Shown here: in pieces, positions 53,799 to 64,000 of the stretch
How positions within the stretch are numbered: the first letter of the stretch is position 1
How the letters are laid out: each line of letters starts with the position of its first letter
Origin: Eriocheir sinensis
Lineage: Eukaryota > Arthropoda > Malacostraca > Decapoda > Varunidae
Direction: 5' to 3'
Length of the DNA: 64,000 nt
NCBI RefSeq assembly: GCF_024679095.1
Contig: NC_066531.1
Coordinates: 8,242,761 to 8,306,760, forward strand
The notes under the pieces: generated by a model
Told to the model about the DNA's origin: nothing
What the model saw: the letters and a program-made list of their open reading frames with translations, nothing else
The model's database searches: none
Program-made: the position numbers and the translations under genes

Positions 53799-54309
53799 TT
53801 ATTCCCTAACTTGAGCTTCATTTCTTACCTTAAATGTTGACACCTGTATTCCCTCCCTCTCAAATATTCCTTTCTTAACTCTATAAGCAACAAACATGTA
53901 TAGCACAGCACCTCCACCTCAAGAGAAAAACAGTCTCCCTTTTTCACCTTATTTCGTTCCCTTCACTAAACGGCTTCTCTTCATCACCTTTACAACAACA
54001 CACTGACACTTATTCCTCACCTCAATCAGACTATTCCCTACACATACTCTTTGTATATAACATCACGGGTATGTACAACACAGCAAAATCCCCCTTGAAA
54101 TAAAAGAAACAGACTGGACACAAGATAATCAGCCTAACCACTCCATAACGGTCTTACCACCTTGTCCTTTCTAATCTTAACACACCCTCCTCTCCTATCA
54201 CAGCATATACAGGCGTACAACAATCCTACATCATCTCCTTCGACCTGCACTCTGACATAAAAGGCGTAACCTCTCTCCCTCCCCCTCGCACAGCTTCCCT
54301 TTTACTCAC
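52586..54309. other. Intron of the Sidestep-like gene: C/T-rich, no gene
   Basis: Holds many CCTTCCC and CTCACACAGC-like stretches and a long CT microsatellite, but no convincing exon. Nothing matching the next Ig domain of the family was found here. Confidence 0.5.
53719..53797. repeat. (TC)n microsatellite
   Basis: About 39 TC units. Confidence 0.95.
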
Positions 54310-54457
54310 AGTAGACGCTCAGCTTGATGGAGTCTGACAGGTGGCGTTCCCCGGGCAGGGCGGGGTTGGAAGCGGTGCAGGTGAGCGTCGCCCCATTGTG
54401 TTCCCGCCTCACCAGCAGCTTGAGCATTGCGCTGGTGACGTTGCCTCCCGCCTCCAC
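54310..54457 (-). CDS. Sidestep-like Ig receptor, exon encoding the second half of an Ig domain
   Basis: On the minus strand the acceptor CTCTCCCCCAG is followed by VEAGGNVTSAMLKLLVRREH, NGATLTCTASNPALPGERHL and SDSIKLSVY, then a GTGAGT donor after the first base of the next codon. The NVT-x-S-x-L, G-x-LTC-x-A-x-NP and final strand pattern is typical of the third Ig domain of Sidestep-family proteins, single-pass adhesion receptors that bind Beaten-path ligands. It supplies the second disulphide cysteine. It joins in phase 0 to 63197-63348. Other Ig receptors are possible. Confidence 0.75.
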
Positions 54458-54489
54458 CTGGGGGAGAGGACGGCAAGGAGAACAAAACA

Positions 54490-54491
<2 letters not shown>

Positions 54492-54555
<64 letters not shown>
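54492..54555. repeat. (GT)n microsatellite
   Basis: About 32 GT units, 35 bp upstream (gene strand) of the acceptor of the Ig exon. Confidence 0.95.
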
Positions 54556-54558
<3 letters not shown>

Positions 54559-54608
54559 TAATGAAATAGGAAAAAGGAAAAGGAAATTTGCTTGTCTGGT
54601 ACATATTA

Positions 54609-54944
54609 TTTTTTTTTCTGACGTCTGAACCTATAGCGCCGGTAGGCTTGCTTGAGGGTCCTGGATGGTATTCGGCCCCAGCCCGTCATGGCGCAGGCAA
54701 GTGTTTATAGTGGCGCCATCTTCTCTTGGCTCATGCTGCCCCCCGGAACTCCTTCTTGATTCACTTGGACGGTTTCTTCTAGATGGTTGATGGGTGGTCT
54801 TCAGGACAGCATGTGGGTAGTTTTTAGCCACTCGGCGGTGACTGTAAAATCCGAGATGGTAGCGTGGGGATTCGAACTCGCGTCGTCCATCACGTGCTGA
54901 ATGTGGGCCCAGCACGCTACCACTCAGCCACCGCCTACCCTAAC
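54609..54944 (-). mobile_element. tRNA-derived SINE, copy S4
   Basis: Minus strand: GGCGGTGGCTGAGTGGTAGC head, CGCGAGTTCGAATCCCCACG B-box region, shared body, T-run tail at 54609-54616. Confidence 0.75.
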
Positions 54945-55310
54945 TTATTGCATATCTTTGCCATTTAGAAGTTTATCTATTCTTGAAATAATCCACTTTT
55001 CCCCATAGAGAGGTCACCAGAACACGATGATATAGCCAGGTTAAAGAAACATGCGATATAAGTAAATATTTGAATAATTCATAGGAACACGTTGCATCCT
55101 CCTTCAGAGAGGAGCACGCCAGGACTTGGGCACATAAGCCTCTGTATGCTGGGCTGAGTGCTACGCCATACACGCGTGTTTTCACGGTTTCTCAAAAGAG
55201 GCACTTACTTATGTACCTCATCTATATCATCCTTTGTTCATCACGTAGCTTAAATGTGTGCTGGTTCCGTTACCAATAAAAACATAACTGAAAAAATGTG
55301 ACGGAGGTCA
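54945..55310. other. No recognisable gene
   Basis: Sequence between SINE S4 and the Harbinger-type left end; nothing identified. Confidence 0.5.
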
Positions 55311-55613
55311 GGTCCCGTATCCTCGAGAGCTATTAACTTTTACTCTTAAAGTTACTATCAAAGTTAATAGTTTCAAATTATTAAGAGTAAAAGCTATCCT
55401 CGTCAACTTTGAGTGTAAGTATTAGCAAATCCCTGGCTACTATTATCTTCTTCTTCTTCTTCTTTATGGCGGGCTCGTTGCTAAGGACGCCTCCGTGCAA
55501 AACGTAAACATCCGACATGAATTAAGTATATATTTCAAAAGAAAAATAAAGAAAATATGTATAAATGTACAACATAAACATAATAAATGGCAAACACAAG
55601 AAAATACTGAGTT

Positions 55614-55921
55614 TTGTGGCAGATAGAAGCAGCCTCAAAGGCTGTTTTTACTCCGTCACTCGTCAATACCCTTATCTCCCCTCCTGCGTCACGACTTGCT
55701 CTGCTGAAATTATCGCACCATAACCACGTCATCTGCCCCAATGATCTACGGGCCGGAGAACCAGCGCAGAAAAGGAGTAAGTTTAATTGGTCGCCAGATG
55801 AAACGGTCTTCTTACATCACATTCAAGAAAAAATACGTATAATCAGAGGGTGTTATGGGAAGAGTATCACCCTTGAGGATAAGAAGAGAGCATGGACTGA
55901 AGTGGCAGAAGCTGTAACAAG
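55614..55921 (+). CDS. Harbinger Myb/SANT-like protein, exon with the DNA-binding domain (5' part)
   Basis: Contains FNWSPDETVFLHHIQEKIRI, RGCYGKSITLEDKKRAWTEV and AEAVT, the first two helices of a Myb/SANT-like domain of the kind that helps Harbinger transposases bind their ends. The open frame starts at 55614 but has no ATG, so the true start may be elsewhere or at an acceptor near 55770. It ends in phase 2 at a GTTGGTAA donor. The third helix is on the next exon. Confidence 0.6.
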
Positions 55922-55954
55922 GTTGGTAATCACATATTCATGGTTCAATCAGCT

Positions 55955-57620
55955 TACAAACTAACCTAACCTAATCAATTGGGTATTTTTTGCATAATAA
56001 CACAACCACTGACCTTCCAAACAGAACATACCTTTTCATTCTGTATCTGAATAGTTTCATTATGACCATTTCTGCCACAACCCCCTCTCCCTCAACAACC
56101 TAACATAACTAAACCTGACCATGCCAAACCTGCCCTGTCCTACCGAACACATCCTAACTTAACATGCCAAGTTTGTTGGGGGGGAAGAGGGGGTTGGTAT
56201 AGATAGTTAAGGCATATTTGCCCTGTTTTCATTCTTTATTTATTTTTATTTGTTTATAATTTTTTTATTGGGGGGGGGGGGGGGGGGGATGCTAGGCATG
56301 CCAGACTATGGACACTTTTACAAGTACTTTATGTCAAGACTATATGGGAATGGGTAGGTTTTGTGAGAATGGTAAAGTAAGATTAAAACAGTATATTTAC
56401 AGCATTGGTCAAACAGATTATGGTGATATAATGTTAGATTGGAATGTGCTCAAGATAATGAAATTAAGATTAACGCTTTTATTTTTTTATTTTTTTGTTA
56501 CATATTCACATATTCATGATTCAAGTAACTTGCAAACTAACCTAACCTCGTCAAATGGGTATTTTTGTATACAAACACAACCACAGAGTTTCCAAACAGA
56601 ACATACTTTTTCCTACTGCTTCACGTGAATAGCATCATCATGACCATTTCTGCTGCAACCCCCACTCCCTCAACAATCTAACATAACTAAACCAACTCCT
56701 GCTAAACCTGTCCTACCTGACACATCCTAACCTAACATGGTAGGTCCCCAAGTGCCAAACCTGCCCCGTCCTACCGAACACATCCTAACTTAACATGCCA
56801 AGTTTGTTGGTGGGGAAGGGGGGGATGGTATAGATACTTAAGGCATATTTGCCCTTTTTTTATTCTTTATTTATTTTTATTTGTTTATTATTTATTTTTA
56901 TTGGGGGGGGATGCTAGGCATGCCAGACTATGGACACTTTTACAAGTACTTTGTCAAGACTATATGGGAATAGGTAGGTTTCGTGAGAATGGTAAAGTAA
57001 GATTAAAATAGTATATTTATAGCATTGGTCAAACAGATTATGGTGATATAATGTTAGATTGGAATGTACTCAAGATAATGAAATTAAGGTTAACGCTTTT
57101 ATTTTTTTGTTACATATTCACATATCCATGATTCAAGTAACTTGCAAACTAACCTAACCTCGTCAAATGGGTATTTTTGTATACAAACACAACCACAGAG
57201 TTTCCAAACAGGACATACTTTTTCCTACTGCTCCATGTAAATAGCATCATCATGACCATTTCTGCTGCAACCCCCACTCCCTCAACAATCTAACATAACT
57301 AAACCAACTCCTGCTAAACATGTCCTACCAAACACGACCTAACCTAACATGGTAGGTCCCCAAGTTTGTTAGGGTGGAAAGGGGGTTAGTATAAGAGAGT
57401 CAAGTCATATTTACCTGTTATTTTATTTATTCCTTATTTAGATTTTTTTGGGGGGGTGGGTGGGTTGGGCATGCCAGGCTCTCAACACTTTTACAAATAT
57501 TTTATGTTAAGACTATATCGGAATAGGTAGATTTGATGAGAATGGTAAAGTAAGATTAAAATATTATTTTGATAGCATTGGTCAAACAGTTTCTGGTGAT
57601 ATAATGTTAGGTTAGAAGTA
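55955..57620. repeat. Tandem triplication of a ~600 bp intronic unit
   Basis: Three successive copies (about 55955-56515, 56516-57115 and 57116-57620). Shared blocks include AACTAACCTAACC, TTTCCAAACAGAACATAC, ATGCTAGGCATGCCAG and ATTGGTCAAACAG. They differ by small changes and G/T run lengths. The copies lie between the two Myb/SANT exons. Confidence 0.85.
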
Positions 57621-57910
57621 CTCAAAAGAATGGAATTAAGATTATTGCTTTGAATTTTTTTGTATAGCTGTAATATCATCCTACTTAGAGAAAAGCATTT
57701 TAGAAAAGTAGGTAATGAAAAGTAGTATTTATGGCCATGTTCATAACAACTAAAAAGTTAATGTCTTATGATGCATGTAAATAAAATATTGGTGATGATT
57801 AAGTTTTCCATCACAGCATGTATTAAATGTTATTGGAGAAGGTATGGGAAATAAAAAGCATGCCATAGTGAAACGATTAAGAAACTTGCTTCACATTTAT
57901 ACCCTGACAG

Positions 57911-58026
57911 TGCCTTCCCTGGGAGTGGACCCCGTACGCAGGATGACTGTGAGAGGCGTTGGTACAACGTACAACAAAAATCAAAGCCTTGCATTGCCAA
58001 GTGCAAGAATGAGCAGCGGCAGACTG
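57911..58026 (+). CDS. Harbinger Myb/SANT-like protein, next exon (third helix)
   Basis: After the acceptor CCCTGACAG the frame continues in the phase left by 55921: AFPGSGPRTQDDCERRWYNV, then QQKSKPCIAKCKNEQRQTG, with a GTAATT donor. RRWYNVQQKSK matches the DNA-recognition helix expected at this point. The following exon was not identified. Confidence 0.65.
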
Positions 58027-58827
58027 GTAATTTTTTTTAGTTGTTATGTCTTTAAATGTAAAACTTATATTAGTTAGTTTTTTATGTGCTCACAGAATGC
58101 AGCTATACTGGCCACAGTGCCTTTATTTCAGCTTAAAGTTAATAAGTTCATAGCAGTGAACTGCATATTTGATATATAATTTTTTTTAATGTTCATCTGT
58201 CAATGACTATCAATCTATCTAAATACCTTGGTTGTCTTCCCCCAGTGAAGGGTTTTAGCCAAGACAGGCACACTCTTACTCACACACTCACACTCATGTA
58301 CACCACTCTCTCAGCTGCACAGCCCCTGAGGGAGTAAAAAAGGCCCTCACTGTATGGGGGATTAGCTGCACAGTTCAGGCAGGGAACTTCCACACTAAGG
58401 CCTCACAGCATACACTTGTTTACCCCTGCCCCATCATAAAAATGACATTTCCCCCAGCACCTGAGTGCCCCACACATGTGGCACCACAGATACGCAGGCG
58501 CCTGCCTATATAACTATGACATTAACTGTGGTAGATAAACTGGTGTATGACATCATAGGCTGCTCGTCTCATGTATTTGAAGTGGTACCAGAGCCATTCA
58601 GCATTGACATGATGTGCTAGGGATAGGACAGCAGCAACAGTCAAGCAGCAGTGAAATATTGACTGGCCTGTATGTTTTTGGCAAAAACTTTTATATTCTT
58701 ATTAAAACAATTTATTAATTACCCTTAAATTCATATTCTTTGTAGATACACACTTTATCAGTATTGCTAGAGACCATCCCAGCACATTGTTCATTACTTG
58801 TGGAAAATATACCATTAGCTGCTCCGG
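58027..58827. other. No recognised feature
   Basis: Internal Harbinger-element sequence without a clear exon. A TTTGTAG at 58739-58745 could be an acceptor for a Thr/Ala-rich third exon, but the frame does not stay open. Confidence 0.35.
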
Positions 58828-59013
58828 CAACAGCCACTGCTTCAATATCTGTTGGCCCTGACACCAGCCACTGCTTCAATATCTGTTGGCCCTGACACCA
58901 GCCACTGCTTCATCATCTGCTGGCCCAATGACACCAGCCACTGCTTCATCATCTGCTGGGCCAATGACACCAGCCACTGCTTCATCATCTGCTGGCCCAA
59001 TGACACCAGCCAC
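58828..59013 (+). repeat. 34/36 bp minisatellite, five units
   Basis: Units of CAGCCACTGCTTCATCATCT plus GCTGGCCCAATGACAC; the first two are 34 bp, the rest 36 bp. One frame reads PATASSSAGPMT repeated. The two short units break that frame, so coding use is doubtful. Confidence 0.8.
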
Positions 59014-59311
59014 TGCAAGGGATGACAATGAAGCTGCTCCACCAGTCACCACCTACTTCATCGGAGTTAAGAGATGCCTTTCATAGGGCAGCAGTATAAT
59101 TTTTTGATGCTGGGGCTGAATATTACTGCCTCAAGGCTATGATTTTGTCACTTTTTTTTATTACTGAGGAGGTTAGGGTGGAAGGGGTGAAAAATAATTT
59201 GTGCTGTTTTTCGACAGAAATGATTAGCAAATTCATTCAAAGCACAAAATTTACCGGAAAAAAAATTGTGTGCCATTGTGAGTGGGTTCACTTGAGATTG
59301 GGCTCCAATAC

Positions 59312-59598
59312 GCCTCCGTGGTCTAGTGGTCAGCATGCCTGGCTTCTACGCGGGCCCGGGTTCGAATCCCGGCCTGGGCAGTCGGCGTGCAGCTCACCCA
59401 GCTGATCATCCTCCCTCTCGGGCTGGTCGATAAGTGACTACCTGGGGAAACTGTGGTAGCCCGGATGTCACACTGGCCCTGTGTCCAGGGGTAATGGGCT
59501 CCCTCTCACCACAGGATCAAGGCCCAATGTTACGGAGATGAGCACCGAGGTCACGCGCTGCTATAGCGTATGCCCCAACTTTACCTTTACCTTTATTG
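59312..59598 (+). mobile_element. Second tRNA-derived SINE family (tRNA-Arg-like head)
   Basis: The head 59312-59380 has the A-box TGGTCTAGTGGTCAGCATGC and B-box GGGTTCGAATCCCGG. The anticodon loop reads CTTCTAC (TCT, Arg-like), but the acceptor stem pairs poorly, so it is a SINE and not a working tRNA gene. A body of about 200 bp and a CTTTAC-repeat tail follow. Confidence 0.7.
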
Positions 59599-59825
59599 GC
59601 TCGACTGACAGACATGGCTTTGTATGTCGAAGGTCACTGGTTCAATCCCCACAGCCAGCTCTCTCTAACTTGGATTTTTCCGAGTTCCCTAGAGCCTAGA
59701 TTAATTTCTCGGTGTTAAATGAGGAGATTTGCACCGGCACCCAGTCATGGGTGTTACAAGATGCGTTGTTACAATCAGGGGCGTCATTTGGCCTTCAAAA
59801 GTGGGAGGGACATTAGGGCAGACAG
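59599..59825 (+). other. Possible remnant of another tRNA-related repeat
   Basis: Near 59620-59655 a stretch with GGTTCAATCCCC resembles a B-box, followed by CTCTAACTTGGATTTTTCC; the A-box is unclear. No gene is seen. Confidence 0.3.
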
Positions 59826-59940
<115 letters not shown>

Positions 59941-60090
59941 GCTTATAACACCTTTTAGTCACTGATCATATTTGCATTTTATGTAGTCTGTGATGCAGGC
60001 AGGATATTCATTAGCACCTAATTAGACTCATGCTGCTCTCCAGTGCTCTCTGATGAACTCACAATCAAAGATGTAGTATACCTATATGGT

Positions 60091-60712
60091 AGCATTGAGT
60101 AATCTTAGGTCACTTGGTAAAGTGTTCACGTAAGTCCGACCCAAGCTGACAACATAAACCTAAGCGTGTTTGCAAGCTGAGTGTTTAGAATATTGGCATA
60201 ATAATAAAATATGCTGAAAACTGGATTCCACTACTTTATTGAATATATGAATAATTATATACTGAATTTGTAATGGAGCTAAGATAAAAAAAGCTATGTT
60301 TTCAGCGGTCATACCATGATCTCATGAAAATAATTAGGTTGACATATATAATTAATTACTGCGTATTTTGGTATGATGACCATTGCACGTTAATACCATA
60401 GCTTAGCGAGCATTGAGTAATCTTAGGTCACTTGGTAAAGTGTTCACATAAGTCCGACCCAAACTGACAACATAAACCTAAGCATGTTTGCAAGCTGAGT
60501 GCTTAGAATATTGGCATAATAATAAAAGATGCTGAAAACTAGATTCCACTAATAGAGTAATTATATACTGAATTTGTAATGGAGCCAAGATAAAAAGCTA
60601 TGTTTTCAGCGGTCATACCATGATCTCATGAAAATAAATAGGTTGACATATATAATTAATTACTACGTATTTTGTTATGATGACTATTGCACATTAATAC
60701 CATAGCTTTGAA
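60091..60712. repeat. Tandem duplication of a ~320 bp unit
   Basis: Both units begin GCATTGAGTAATCTTAGGTC and end near AATACCATAGCTT. The second lacks about 20 bp around GAATATATGAATAATT. Non-coding. Confidence 0.9.
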
Positions 60713-61079
60713 TTCAATGATGAATATCTTCAAGCAAGACACAAATAGCAACAGATTGGTCACCAATTCACTCAGTAAACACAATACTCCAGAAAAGTAT
60801 ACACTGAATTCACAATAAAGTTGTTTTTCCACTTGGAACTTTGTAAACAGAAACCAAGTAACCTCGTTTTACTTCACTCATAAGTCATGATGTTCGCGAT
60901 GTGGTCACCTCGACCTTTCGTTCCTCCTCCCTCACACTGGCAGACGTCTCTAACAAGCTTTCTTACCACCATTATCTCAATATGAATAACCGGCAGCAAT
61001 AATTATAAATCATATTCTAAATGACATTTTAATGCAATTTTAATGTCATCTTTTTCATTTGCATGTGTGTACCTTTCTG

Positions 61080-61680
61080 CTACAAATAAAAGTTTTTTTC
61101 CCATGTTTTGTTGTCCTTAACTCGAATATTTCACATTTTAATCAATAACAAAGGCATCAAACACTAATTGTATGTTCAAGCTATGTATATTTTTTTTTCT
61201 GTTGACATAAACTACATCGTTTTCCTTTGGTGCCATTATTTTCACATGATTGCAGTCTATCACTCCCACAACACCGGCAAGTTGGTAGAATTCTGCTTGC
61301 TTTACACGGATCTCCACCCTATCAAGGGTAGACTGGATAAACCTCCCGACTACCTATGGGTCACTGAGGGTGGCCAGAGTTTCCGCAATCACTCTGCTTA
61401 CACTACTCTGGCTTACCCTCTAACTCATCACTTGAATACTGCAGCATTTTTCCTGTAGCCAAGTACCTTTAAGTCAAAATCACCTTCAACCCCGGGGTGA
61501 GGGAATGCTCCCTTTGAACTGGATCTTGTAGCCCTCTTCTCACCAAATCAGTCACATACTCCATTCCTGCACGGTCTTATATGTATGTCTTGACAAGTTC
61601 ACCATCGTTATACAGTTCCAAAGCGCCCTATCAAAATCTAAATTGCGGAGGCGGGCTGGAAGAGGAAGTCCGGGGGCCAT
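61080..61680 (-). pseudogene. HARBI1-like Harbinger transposase, N-terminal half, decayed
   Basis: From ATG 61680: MAPGLPLPARLRNLDFDRAL; after a one-base shift ELYNDGELVKTYI, stop, DRAGMEYVTDLVRRGLQD, REHSLTPGLKVILT, stop, RYLATGKMLQYSSDEL. After another break come VSQSSVSRVIAETLATL, RVEIRVKQAEFYQLAG, VVGVIDCNHVKIMAPKEND and VVYVNR, then a degenerate SLNIQLVFDAFVI. VIDCNHV contains the first catalytic Asp of the DDE triad (usual text VIDGTH). The remaining catalytic acids are not visible. It lies convergent to the Myb/SANT gene. Confidence 0.7.
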
Positions 61681-61886
61681 GTTGATATGGGTCTGGGTCT
61701 GGGTTTCACTTTTAACTTTACTATTAAGTGTTTAGAAGTCCTCGCCAGCACTCTCAAGTTAATACCAAAGTTAAGAGTAGGTATTAGGCTAATAGTTGTT
61801 GAGGATACACTTTGAGAGTGAAGTTAATACCAAAGTCGAAAGTTAATACCAAGTTTAGTATTAATAGTTGTCGAGGATACGGGCCC

Positions 61887-63196
61887 AGGTGTATTTCAAG
61901 GGAGTGGGTAGGATGAGTGGCTGTCAGGGAGTGAACCAGGAACTCATTTTAACACGGAGGATGACTAGCAAGACTATTACCCGTATTCCTAACGTATGAC
62001 TTATACAGTGATACAAAATAAATATCTAATGAGTGAAGAATAATTTTGAGGTGTCCCCATGATTGTCCATCACGAAAGCTGTCGAAAAAGGTAAAAATGG
62101 CTTGCTGTATCCGTAGAGTTTAATGCCTATAACTAAGTTTTTCTTGTTGGTATTAAGAAGCTGGTGGCATTATGATGACAGTCTTGCTGTGAAACTCATT
62201 TCTGATCAGTCTACCAGTGTAATTTCTAGAGGTCATTTACATAGACTTTTTAAATTCAATGAATACAGTTTATGAATTTGTAATAAATACTTCAGAAAGC
62301 TGTTAAATTACTGCGTAGTAATCTGAAACGATATTTATGCTGTCAAATGGTTAATCAGTACTTTCTTCATAAGTTGGAAATGGCAAAAAAAAAATGGAAC
62401 AAGTAGTGTACGTATATCATAGCTGTTTATTTTAATTATATTCCGCATTTTCACTTACTCTCCTCTCCCACTCTTTCTCACACTGCATGTCTTAGACGCT
62501 GTCAACAGAAGATGTTTGTAAAAAGGAGAACAAAAATAGTATTAGGAGCAACTGCTGATACCTTTCTTACATATTCTTAAATTTCCCCCTGCTTTTGTCT
62601 TTCTTCCTCTCATTTTTCTATAGCCTCTCGGATTTACCTCTCTTCAGCCTTTCCCCTCCGCGCTACTCGCTTATTCAGAAATTTTTCACACATAACCTTT
62701 TGCCGTTGCCGAAGTTTACAAAGCCGCGCGCACTCAGCATTCGGCGGGATTCTACTCTCCATTTCGTGGTTCTTACGTTCGGCTCCTCATGCCCTTCCGT
62801 TCATCTTTCATACTTTCATCTCTTATGTCTTTTTTTCCGTTCCATTACCACGTCTACTTTACTTTTTCTATTCAGTCTATGATGTTTGAATTTGTGTTTT
62901 GCCGTTACTAAATATTAAAGTTTTTTTTTTCCATGCTACTTCACAAAGTCTTCTTTTCCTATACCTTACGCATGCTCTCTTCTACTCGACAACTTTTTTA
63001 TCTTGCCTTTTCCCTTTCTCCTCATTGTTTATCTATCTTTTAATATTCATGGCGTAATCATTCGCCATTTCATACAAATTAATTTTCATCTTCCTCTTCT
63101 TCATTCACTTCCTCCTTCCCTTCCTCCTTCTTACACATTTGTTTATTCTTCCCTGTCTCACCCTTCCCCCCGCTATATTTTTCCTGTCAAACTCAC
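61887..63196. other. Intron sequence, no gene recognised
   Basis: Flank to the right of the Harbinger-type element. The part 62590-63170 is pyrimidine-rich with short Phe/Leu/Ser frames that look like composition effects. Confidence 0.5.
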
Positions 63197-63348
63197 TACG
63201 TAGGACACCGGTGATAGTCGCTGGTGACCTTCCCACCAGATGAGCTGGGCTAGCGGGTGGGAACCCGCGGCACGGCAGGTCAGACGCAGTTCCGTTCCCG
63301 CCGAGACTGACGCGCCGGAGCTCAGGATCCTCACTGTTAATGGCGGTA
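63197..63348 (-). CDS. Sidestep-like Ig receptor, exon encoding the first half of an Ig domain
   Basis: On the minus strand the acceptor TTGTTTTACAG is followed by PPLTVRILSSGASVSAGTEL, RLTCRAAGSHPLAQLIWWEG and HQRLSPVSYV; the donor is GTGAGT (63196-63191). The text PL-x-VRIL, LTC-x-AAGS-x-P and the invariant IWW fit the start of the third Ig domain in Sidestep-type receptors. It ends in phase 0, matching the phase 0 start of 54310-54457. Further upstream exons would lie beyond the window. Confidence 0.75.
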
Positions 63349-63488
63349 CTGTAAAACAATAGATAGGAAGATAGCTAGACAAATTTGTCGATGGGTTGAT
63401 GGACAAGTCAAATAGGTAACTAAATCCATAGATAGGTTGACAATTGCAAATGTAAACCTGCACACTGATAGAAAAAGATGTATTTATT

Positions 63489-63875
63489 ATTATTATTATT
63501 TTTTTTTTTTTACGTCGCAGCCTATTGCGCCGGTAGGCTTCTTCCCGGTGGGGCCTGATGGTCGGCCCAAGGTTTCTTTCCGGTGGGGCCTGATGGTCGG
63601 CCCAGCCCGTTCTGGCGCAGGCGAGTGTTTATAGTGGCGCCATCTTGTGTTGGCTCATGCTGCCCCCCGGAACTCATCTTTGAGCCTCTGTTTGGAGAGA
63701 TTATCTAGAGCCCAGGTTGAAGGGTAGTCTTCAGGCCAGCATGTGGGTAGTCTTAGGCCACTCGGCGGTGACTGAAAAACCTCAGCAGTGCGGCGGCCAG
63801 GGTTCGAACCCTCGTCCCTCCTGGAGCTTCTGAACGCGGGGCCGTCACGCTAAGCACTCAGCCACCGCCTCCCCT
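63489..63875 (-). mobile_element. tRNA-derived SINE, copy S5
   Basis: Minus strand: GGCGGTGGCTGAGTGCTTAG head, then GAGGGTTCGAACCCTGGCCG B-box and the shared body. It has a tandem duplication of about 37 bp (CCGGTGGGGCCTGATGGTCG twice) near its 3' end. The tail is the T run at 63499-63511, after a short ATT repeat. Confidence 0.75.
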
Positions 63876-64000
63876 CCCCTCTATGGGGATAGATAGATAG
63901 CTGAAGATATTTATTGTGCAGATCCAGTAAATTATCTTGTACGTTATTACTTCACTCGGCTGTCAGCGTTGTGTGCTGCTCGTCAACGAGGATTTTTGCT

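Noticed and set aside
55950..57350. Interstitial telomeric repeats (CCTAA type)
   Set aside because: Only two or three AACCT units occur at each place, within a larger triplicated unit; too short to call telomeric.
58746..59086. Third exon of the Harbinger Myb/SANT gene, Thr/Ala-rich repeats
   Set aside because: The phase left by the previous exon meets a stop, and the two 34 bp units break the repeated frame; not supportable without transcripts.
59312..59380. A functional tRNA-Arg gene
   Set aside because: The A and B boxes are good, but the acceptor stem has mismatches and a repeat body with a tail follows, so it is a SINE head.

Overview
This is a eukaryotic, repeat-dense window that looks like an arthropod genome, most likely a decapod crustacean (inference). 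The evidence is spliced genes with GT-AG introns, many non-LTR retrotransposon copies of one Jockey-like family, a DIRS-type tyrosine-recombinase element, a Harbinger DNA transposon, tRNA-derived SINEs, and long (GA)n, (CA)n and (TA)n microsatellites. There is no bacterial gene organisation.

Host genes lie on the minus strand. (1) A complete six-exon gene for a METTL27-like methyltransferase of 225 codons runs from 43218 down to 35762; every splice junction keeps the reading frame, and its introns are largely filled with transposon copies and microsatellites. (2) Two exons, 63197-63348 and 54310-54457, join in frame to form one immunoglobulin domain resembling the third Ig domain of Sidestep-family receptors, with an 8.7 kb intron between them. 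(3) A possible first exon of a MADF-domain protein lies at 44427-44643.

Mobile DNA fills most of the rest. 0-8 kb: Jockey-like copies around a 2.4 kb block with inverted repeats and minisatellites. 8.3-15.1 kb: an unnamed arthropod transposase-like gene interrupted by a full-length 5,864 bp I-superfamily element with an 11 bp target duplication. 15.8-18.1 kb: a decayed DIRS-like element and a terminal unit with inverted repeats. 22.4-28.5 kb: a duplicated segment carrying the DIRS-like terminal unit, a Jockey-like 3' end and the start of the transposase-like gene. 28.5-31.7 kb: a long minus-strand Jockey-like copy. 32.9-34.3 kb: an RTE-like insertion with a 17 bp target duplication and a tandemly repeated interior. 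36.2-39.9 kb: a nearly full Jockey-like copy holding a perfect solo LTR. 45.8-46.9 kb: an array of about 26 units of 42 bp, open on both strands. 47-52.6 kb: more nested Jockey-like copies and SINEs. 55.3-61.9 kb: a PIF/Harbinger-type transposon with matching 26 bp inverted ends, a spliced Myb/SANT-like gene and a decayed convergent transposase.

No single novel system is proven. The most unusual items are the two-strand-open 42 bp array, the two-gene Harbinger element, an I-superfamily element that appears to have chosen nearly the same short target twice, and a methyltransferase gene whose splice signals have been partly overwritten by repeats. All calls come from reading sequence; no database search or alignment program was run.
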